Positions 42,011 through 45,539 of a DNA stretch of 45,539 nucleotides are shown here, in pieces. The notes beneath the pieces are model-generated. The model saw only the letters and a program-made list of their open reading frames with translations. It was not told the DNA's origin and did no database searches. A program made the position numbers and the translations under genes. Within the stretch, counting starts at the first letter, position 1. Each line of letters starts with the position of its first letter. Source of the DNA: Oscillospiraceae bacterium (lineage in GTDB: Bacteria; Bacillota; Clostridia; Oscillospirales; Oscillospiraceae); NCBI GenBank assembly GCA_009783555.1, contig WRDH01000021.1:1-45539 (forward strand), written 5' to 3'.

Positions 42011-43486
42011 TTAGAGTTTCGTAATTTCTTCTTCCAAAATTTTTGGCATTGCCTGTGATACCTGCACAATCCGTAGCCTATCTGCAGACAGCCCTATTGT
42101 TTCCATCCTCTTAGTCAAACGTTCCACTTGAGCGCAAGCCCTTTTGTTGCCGTCAAAGTGTCGGCAAGCATCGTCAGGGCAAACCACAACCATAATCTTA
42201 TCATAAGTGGACAAATAATCTGTGAGCTGCCCGGTTTCTATCAAACCACCGCAAGGTACGGTGAGAACTTCTAAACCCTTTATATTATCCAAACTTGCAA
42301 CAGAAGCACCGCCTGAGTTTTCGCAGGAAAGCACAAGAGTTTTTCCGAGTGTTTCTTCTGCCTGTAGAGCCACATCATACTCCAAAGAAGTAGCACCGGC
42401 AGGGCAAATGCCTACACATATACCACAGCCATAACAAGCTGCAGATAAACAATGCATTTGGTTGCTTGTGATGTTGGGATTGTAGCCGGGCATACAATTT
42501 TCCGTCATTGCGGTCTCCGAGCCTTTGGGTTCCGTAAGTGCCCAAAAATCCCCGCAATCCCCTGTTAGTTCTGAGGAATGTCTGCTCAGTGCATTAGGAC
42601 TCAATGCTGCGTGTGGGCAAGCACGATAACAGTTATAGCAAAGCACACATTTCTTACCGTCAATCACTGCAGTGCCGTGAGAGGGAGTATCCCATATGCC
42701 GCTGACAGCAAGTGTGTAAATATAGTCAAGTCCTTCGCCCAAACGCTCTGCGACAAGGTCGCGTGTGAGGTGATAAACACCACGGCGGCTTGTCAGAGCA
42801 GGAGTTAGGTGGAAAGTGTCTTCGGTTAAGTGACCATGAATATTCGGGGTCAAATTAAGTTTTTTCACAATATATGAAAAACGCTCACCAACATCAAGCC
42901 CGCCCTCGGTGTAAACTGTTTTTGTTTTGATATCAAGGTCAAGCTCACCATCAGAAACAGCGAATGAAAAAACTTCATCTTCTAAATCGGCTGAAACTTG
43001 CAGCTCTTCGTACTTTACAAACGTAACTCCCGCCTCACGCGCTTCTTTGTAAAGTGCCTCAACACCACGTCCCGCCGTCCTTACAAACTTGGAAAGATAA
43101 AACACTTTACGCTTGTTTTGGGCAAACTTTAAGGCATCGCCTAGTGCGGAAATTGTTGCCGACATAGGCGATTCGCTACAATAGTCGAGTAAGAAGACGA
43201 CGGGCTCCAGAACTGCAGATTTCGCAGAGATAGAAAACTCTTTGTTGTCATAAAGCGAAAATGTCGGCAAACCTGCAATAGCAGCAGGTTTTGCGGTTGG
43301 CTGCTCGGTGAGGATAACAAAATCTACACTTTGACAACTTTCCTTAACAAAAAAACGCCCAATCTCTCCGACCAACGAACGCAAACTGTACACATCGGAC
43401 AAAACAGCAACATCCATACCCCTGTGAGTGAAATACTCACAGACATGGTCGTTTATTTTGTTATCTCCGATTATCAGCAATTTCAC
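42011..43486 (-). CDS. QmoB/HdrA-like protein with C-terminal MvhD domain
   Basis: 491 residues. The N-terminal part resembles the mid-region of HdrA (KVFYLSKFVRTAGRGVEALY, AREAGVTFVKYEEL). Two ferredoxin motifs follow (CVLCYNCYRACP near 280, CYGCGICVGICP near 345), then an MvhD/FlpD-like domain (LVLSCENSGG, VPCGGLIETGQL, CPDDACRHFDGNKRA). HdrA plus MvhD in one chain is the QmoB arrangement. The two ferredoxin motifs are pushed apart by about 20 residues (GDCGDFWALTEPKGSETAM) encoded by a palindromic insertion. GTG start at 43486. Its partner is the upstream HdrA-like protein. Confidence 0.82.
   Translation of the reverse strand: MKLLIIGDNKINDHVCEYFTHRGMDVAVLSDVYSLRSLVGEIGRFFVKESCQSVDFVILTEQPTAKPAAIAGLPTFSLYDNKEFSISAKSAVLEPVVFLLDYCSESPMSATISALGDALKFAQNKRKVFYLSKFVRTAGRGVEALYKEAREAGVTFVKYEELQVSADLEDEVFSFAVSDGELDLDIKTKTVYTEGGLDVGERFSYIVKKLNLTPNIHGHLTEDTFHLTPALTSRRGVYHLTRDLVAERLGEGLDYIYTLAVSGIWDTPSHGTAVIDGKKCVLCYNCYRACPHAALSPNALSRHSSELTGDCGDFWALTEPKGSETAMTENCMPGYNPNITSNQMHCLSAACYGCGICVGICPAGATSLEYDVALQAEETLGKTLVLSCENSGGASVASLDNIKGLEVLTVPCGGLIETGQLTDYLSTYDKIMVVVCPDDACRHFDGNKRACAQVERLTKRMETIGLSADRLRIVQVSQAMPKILEEEITKL
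42504..42558. repeat. Palindromic insertion between ferredoxin motifs of the QmoB-like gene
   Basis: Ends ATTGCGG (42507-42513) and CCGCAAT (42552-42558) are complementary. The centre contains the 22-bp unit CCTTTGGGTTCCGTAAGTGC (42522 on), an inverted near-copy of the one in flxB at 33078-33099. The reading frame is preserved. Confidence 0.75.
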
Positions 43487-43557
43487 TACTCAGTTACCTC
43501 ATACCTTTTAACCAAAACAAAATATTAGCCGTTTTTTCATTAGTCACCAATTATTTT

Positions 43558-44631
43558 TCATTTGTCATTTATCATTTGTGATTTTTGCATTATTCTCCCT
43601 GCTGCCGCTATTGCATCGGCATAGGATTCATCAATCTTCATTGGAGCTCTTGCCGTTCCGCAAACGAATATGCCGGAATCCTTGTCAGCACTCTTCAAAA
43701 AGCCGTCCTTATCCTGACTTAGCCTGTAAACTTCTGCTATCCGGCTGTTTTCGTCTTCTGCGTGAATACCATCGGAGAGCACAACAAGGTCGAACCCGTT
43801 GTCAGAGGGACGGTTCTCTTGACAACCTATGGTGATTTTTCTACAAATGTTGTCAGGAGAACCGTCCCCCTGACAAACAACCAAAGGTCTGTATTTGACA
43901 AACTGTATACCAAGCTCTTTAAGGCTCGCGTAGAAATCGCCGGACTCGACATTTTGCAATTCCATGTAGAAAAATGTTATTTCGCATTCAGGATAGTAGC
44001 TGCGAATAAGCTTTGCAGCACGGGTGGCGTAAGAACAGCAGACCTTTGAACAATACAACCCGCCTTCGTTTTTATCGCGTGAACCCAAGCATTGTATAAA
44101 AGCAACACTGCGAGGTTCTTGCACCAAATGTTGCATTCCTGCAAACAGATCTGTACGTGTGCGATTTTGCATGAGCTGTTCCAATTGCGTTCCGGTGATA
44201 ATATTCGGGGATGCGAGCTCGTCAATCCCGTCAATATGCAAATGTGCTGAAAATAAGTTTGATTGATTTTCAAAACCGGTGCTGACAATAATTGAATCGA
44301 TACTCTCAACAAGTCTTTCTACCGGTTCTCCGGATTTACATTGCGTTACAATATTCGCAGCATATGAACCTATCATACCTCGAATATCAGAAACAACGGA
44401 ATCGGTCAAGACTTCCACATTCTCATGCTTCAAAACCTTGTCCCATAAACCCGTTGTCAGGCAAACACCGCAGTTTTGGCACTTGTCCACAGCCTTGCAA
44501 CCATAGGAGCGAGCCTTACCGCCAATTTGGGACGACTTCTCAACCAACACAACGTCAAAACCACGCCCGGCAAGTGCATTTGCCGCACTGCAACCTGATA
44601 TCCCCGCGCCAATTATAAGAATACGAGCCAA
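43558..44631 (-). CDS. HdrA/QmoA-like FAD iron-sulfur protein
   Basis: 357 residues from TTG 44631 (GGGGTGG 5 nt upstream; GTGs at 44640/44637 overlap that site). FAD motif ILIIGAGISGCSAANAL near the N-terminus, cysteine group YGCKAVDKCQNCGVC, and the HdrA signatures VAFIQCLGSRDKNEGG and YCSKVCCSYATRAAKL. It equals the N-terminal two-thirds of HdrA without the terminal ferredoxins, which the next gene supplies. The pair resembles QmoA/QmoB. A 78-bp REPIN adds 26 residues (about 253-278, QGDGSPDN to ENRPSDNG). First gene of the operon. Confidence 0.83.
   Translation of the reverse strand: MARILIIGAGISGCSAANALAGRGFDVVLVEKSSQIGGKARSYGCKAVDKCQNCGVCLTTGLWDKVLKHENVEVLTDSVVSDIRGMIGSYAANIVTQCKSGEPVERLVESIDSIIVSTGFENQSNLFSAHLHIDGIDELASPNIITGTQLEQLMQNRTRTDLFAGMQHLVQEPRSVAFIQCLGSRDKNEGGLYCSKVCCSYATRAAKLIRSYYPECEITFFYMELQNVESGDFYASLKELGIQFVKYRPLVVCQGDGSPDNICRKITIGCQENRPSDNGFDLVVLSDGIHAEDENSRIAEVYRLSQDKDGFLKSADKDSGIFVCGTARAPMKIDESYADAIAAAGRIMQKSQMINDK
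43562..43587. repeat. Degenerate heptamer repeat after the QmoA-like gene
   Basis: TTGTCATTTATCATTTGTGA: successive 7-nt units TTGTCAT, TTATCAT, TTGTGAT that overlap the last codons of the QmoA-like gene. They share a 15-mer with 33763-33777. Confidence 0.5.
43799..43876. repeat. 78-bp REPIN inside the QmoA-like gene
   Basis: TTGTCAGAGGGACGGTTCTC with closing TTGACAA (43799-43825) and an inverted partner (43850-43876). The total is exactly 26 codons, so the frame is kept. Its layout matches the decayed copy at 16181-16259. Confidence 0.9.
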
Positions 44632-44664
44632 ATACACCACCCCAAAAGAATTTTATCGGGTATC

Positions 44665-44694
44665 AGTATACCGCATAAATAACTCATCTAGCAA
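44665..44694 (-). promoter_or_regulatory. Promoter of the nine-gene redox operon
   Basis: Minus strand: TTGCTA (44694-44689), 18-nt spacer, TATACT (44670-44665), 34 nt before the TTG start. A 14-bp GGTTCAGGAATAGG at 44740-44753 repeats a stretch of the neighbouring hicB gene (44952-44965) and may be a hicB remnant. Confidence 0.55.
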
Positions 44695-44800
44695 GCCTAA
44701 AATTAAATATATTTATTATTTATTATGCTCCATAGGGCTGGTTCAGGAATAGGCTCTTTTGCATAAAATAAATTGCTATATTTACATGAGAGTCATGTTT

Positions 44801-45172
44801 TCAAGAATGAACTTTAGTAGTGCTACTTAACAAGTACAGACAATACTGATTCATCGAAATACCCTCTTCTCGCGATTTTTCTGCAAGTGTTCTGTGCAAT
44901 GATTTAGGCATGCGCAACTTAAATTGCCCACTATAGTCCTCAAGATTGCTTGGTTCAGGAATAGGAAAGTTATCCGTAATACAAGCTTCAAGCCAAGCAA
45001 TTTTTGCGTCCTCTATCATTTTTACACCTTCTTCAATTGTTTCAGCACAAGTAATGCAACCGGGAAGTTCCGGACAATGAATAGTATATCCTCCCTCATG
45101 CTTGTCTTTAATGATTTCAATTTTGTAGGCTAAACCTAAGTAGTAATCTATTGATTTATTTTTTTGTTTCAC
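44801..45172 (-). CDS. hicB: HicB-family antitoxin-like protein
   Basis: 123 residues: an N-terminal HicB/UPF0150-type domain (YKIEIIKDKHEGGYTIHCPELPG..T..ETIEEGVKMIEDAKIAWL) and a C-terminal ribbon-helix-helix (FKLRMPKSLHRTLAEKSREEGISMNQYCLYLL). HicB proteins neutralise the HicA mRNA interferase and repress their own promoter. No HicA-like gene precedes or follows it here, so it is a solitary antitoxin or a regulator. GTG start at 45172 after AGAGGTGA. The promoter directly upstream is near consensus. Confidence 0.85.
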   Translation of the reverse strand: MKQKNKSIDYYLGLAYKIEIIKDKHEGGYTIHCPELPGCITCAETIEEGVKMIEDAKIAWLEACITDNFPIPEPSNLEDYSGQFKLRMPKSLHRTLAEKSREEGISMNQYCLYLLSSTTKVHS

Positions 45173-45232
45173 TTTTGATCACCTCTGGCTAAATACATGG
45201 CAACTGCATCGCGTACAAGTTCTACATATGCT

Positions 45233-45261
45233 ATTTTAAGTGGCATCATATGCGGTGTCAA
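45233..45261 (-). promoter_or_regulatory. Near-consensus promoter of hicB
   Basis: Minus strand: perfect TTGACA (45261-45256), 17-nt spacer, TAAAAT (45238-45233). Transcription starts about 50 nt before the GTG. Confidence 0.75.
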
Positions 45262-45331
45262 CTATATTTGGGACTTATTTGTTTCTCGATTCACCAGGGG
45301 GGATGCAAGACAATGAACCTGTCCCAATACC

Positions 45332-45539
45332 TTATATCAATTCCGATAAAGCGGTTACAATATTCGATACCAATTCTTTGCTCATTTTTGAGAACGCAAA
45401 CCACTTTCTTCCCAAGTCTTTCAACGATGCTCCCAGGTGATATACAGCTTTTCCGTTATCAATAATCAAAAAACGGTCATGGCTTTGGGCAAATTGTTTA
45501 ACGTCAAAACCTCCATATTGAGAGTTGGCTTTCTGTACA
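45332..45539 (-). CDS. C-terminus of an ORF6N-type protein (partial)
   Basis: The frame enters from the window edge and ends at TAA 45334-45332. The visible 68 residues include FDVKQFAQSHDRFLIIDNGK, then AVYHLGASLKDLGRKWFAFSKM. This tail (DRFLIID..VYHLGASLKDLGKKWFAFSKM) is one I associate with ORF6N-domain proteins, often linked to phage or defence regions. The diagnostic N-terminal domain is outside the window, so the family call is tentative. Confidence 0.55.
   Translation of the reverse strand, partial: VQKANSQYGGFDVKQFAQSHDRFLIIDNGKAVYHLGASLKDLGRKWFAFSKMSKELVSNIVTALSELI

Noticed and set aside
33002..43876. A CRISPR array made of the GACGGTTC repeats
   Set aside because: Copies are irregularly spaced, palindromic, occur in both orientations and lie inside genes; there are no regular spacers or cas genes.
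45170..45249. A 25-codon frame ending on the hicB start (MPLKIAYVELVRDAVAMYL...)
   Set aside because: Its ATG lies upstream of the -10 box of the only good promoter and it resembles no known family, including HicA.

Overview
The window looks like chromosomal DNA of an anaerobic, low-to-mid G+C bacterium of the Clostridia (Bacillota). The pointers are strong AGGAGG-type ribosome sites with GTG/TTG starts, an SLH-domain surface protein, a MBOAT/DHHW/DUF4358 surface-acylation set, a GlpA-like/FAD/DUF1667 trio, and an HdrA-HdrC-MetF-MetV redox cluster of the acetogen type. The species cannot be named from the sequence. No rRNA, tRNA, CRISPR array, phage or complete insertion sequence was seen.

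Layout. (1) 1-10.9 kb, carbohydrate island: start of a lipoprotein gene, a LacI-type repressor whose full-length frame can only begin at ATA or ATT, a MATE exporter, GH2 beta-mannosidase, MFS permease, GH4 6-phospho-beta-glucosidase, a BadF/NagK-type sugar kinase and, convergent, a BMP-family binding lipoprotein. (2) 11-18.3 kb, signalling: an HD-GYP response regulator, a free-standing FIST protein and a cytoplasmic hybrid histidine kinase, then a DUF2007-like protein and a phospho-sugar mutase. (3) 18.3-22.1 kb, minus strand: DUF1667 protein, FAD/NAD oxidoreductase and GlpA-like dehydrogenase. (4) 22.3-25.5 kb, minus strand: DHHW/AlgX-like protein, MBOAT acyltransferase and DUF4358 lipoprotein. 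(5) 25.6-30.4 kb: a long intergenic stretch with a candidate structured RNA, then a 1393-residue SLH surface protein. (6) 30.5-31.4 kb: an Rpn-type PD-(D/E)XK protein. (7) 31.6-44.6 kb, minus strand: a nine-gene redox operon. In transcription order it is an HdrA/QmoA-like protein, a QmoB-like protein with a C-terminal MvhD domain, MetV, MetF, HdrC, a 1505-residue HdrA-GltD-HdrA fusion, an MvhD-FlxC fusion, a FlxB-like protein and FlxA. (8) 44.8-45.5 kb: a HicB-type antitoxin and the end of an ORF6N-type gene.

The redox operon reads as a soluble complex that could couple NAD(P)H, ferredoxin and methylene-tetrahydrofolate reduction. It has no visible HdrB.

Two repeat families stand out. One is a roughly 130-bp palindromic element in five copies (four in the sugar island, one in the redox operon). 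It always lies downstream of a stop codon, in the same orientation as the upstream gene, and its arms and inner hairpin co-vary with G-U pairs. The other is a REP/REPIN-like palindrome with core GACGGTTC at about ten loci. Several copies lie inside redox genes without breaking the frame, and one encodes the end of the histidine kinase.
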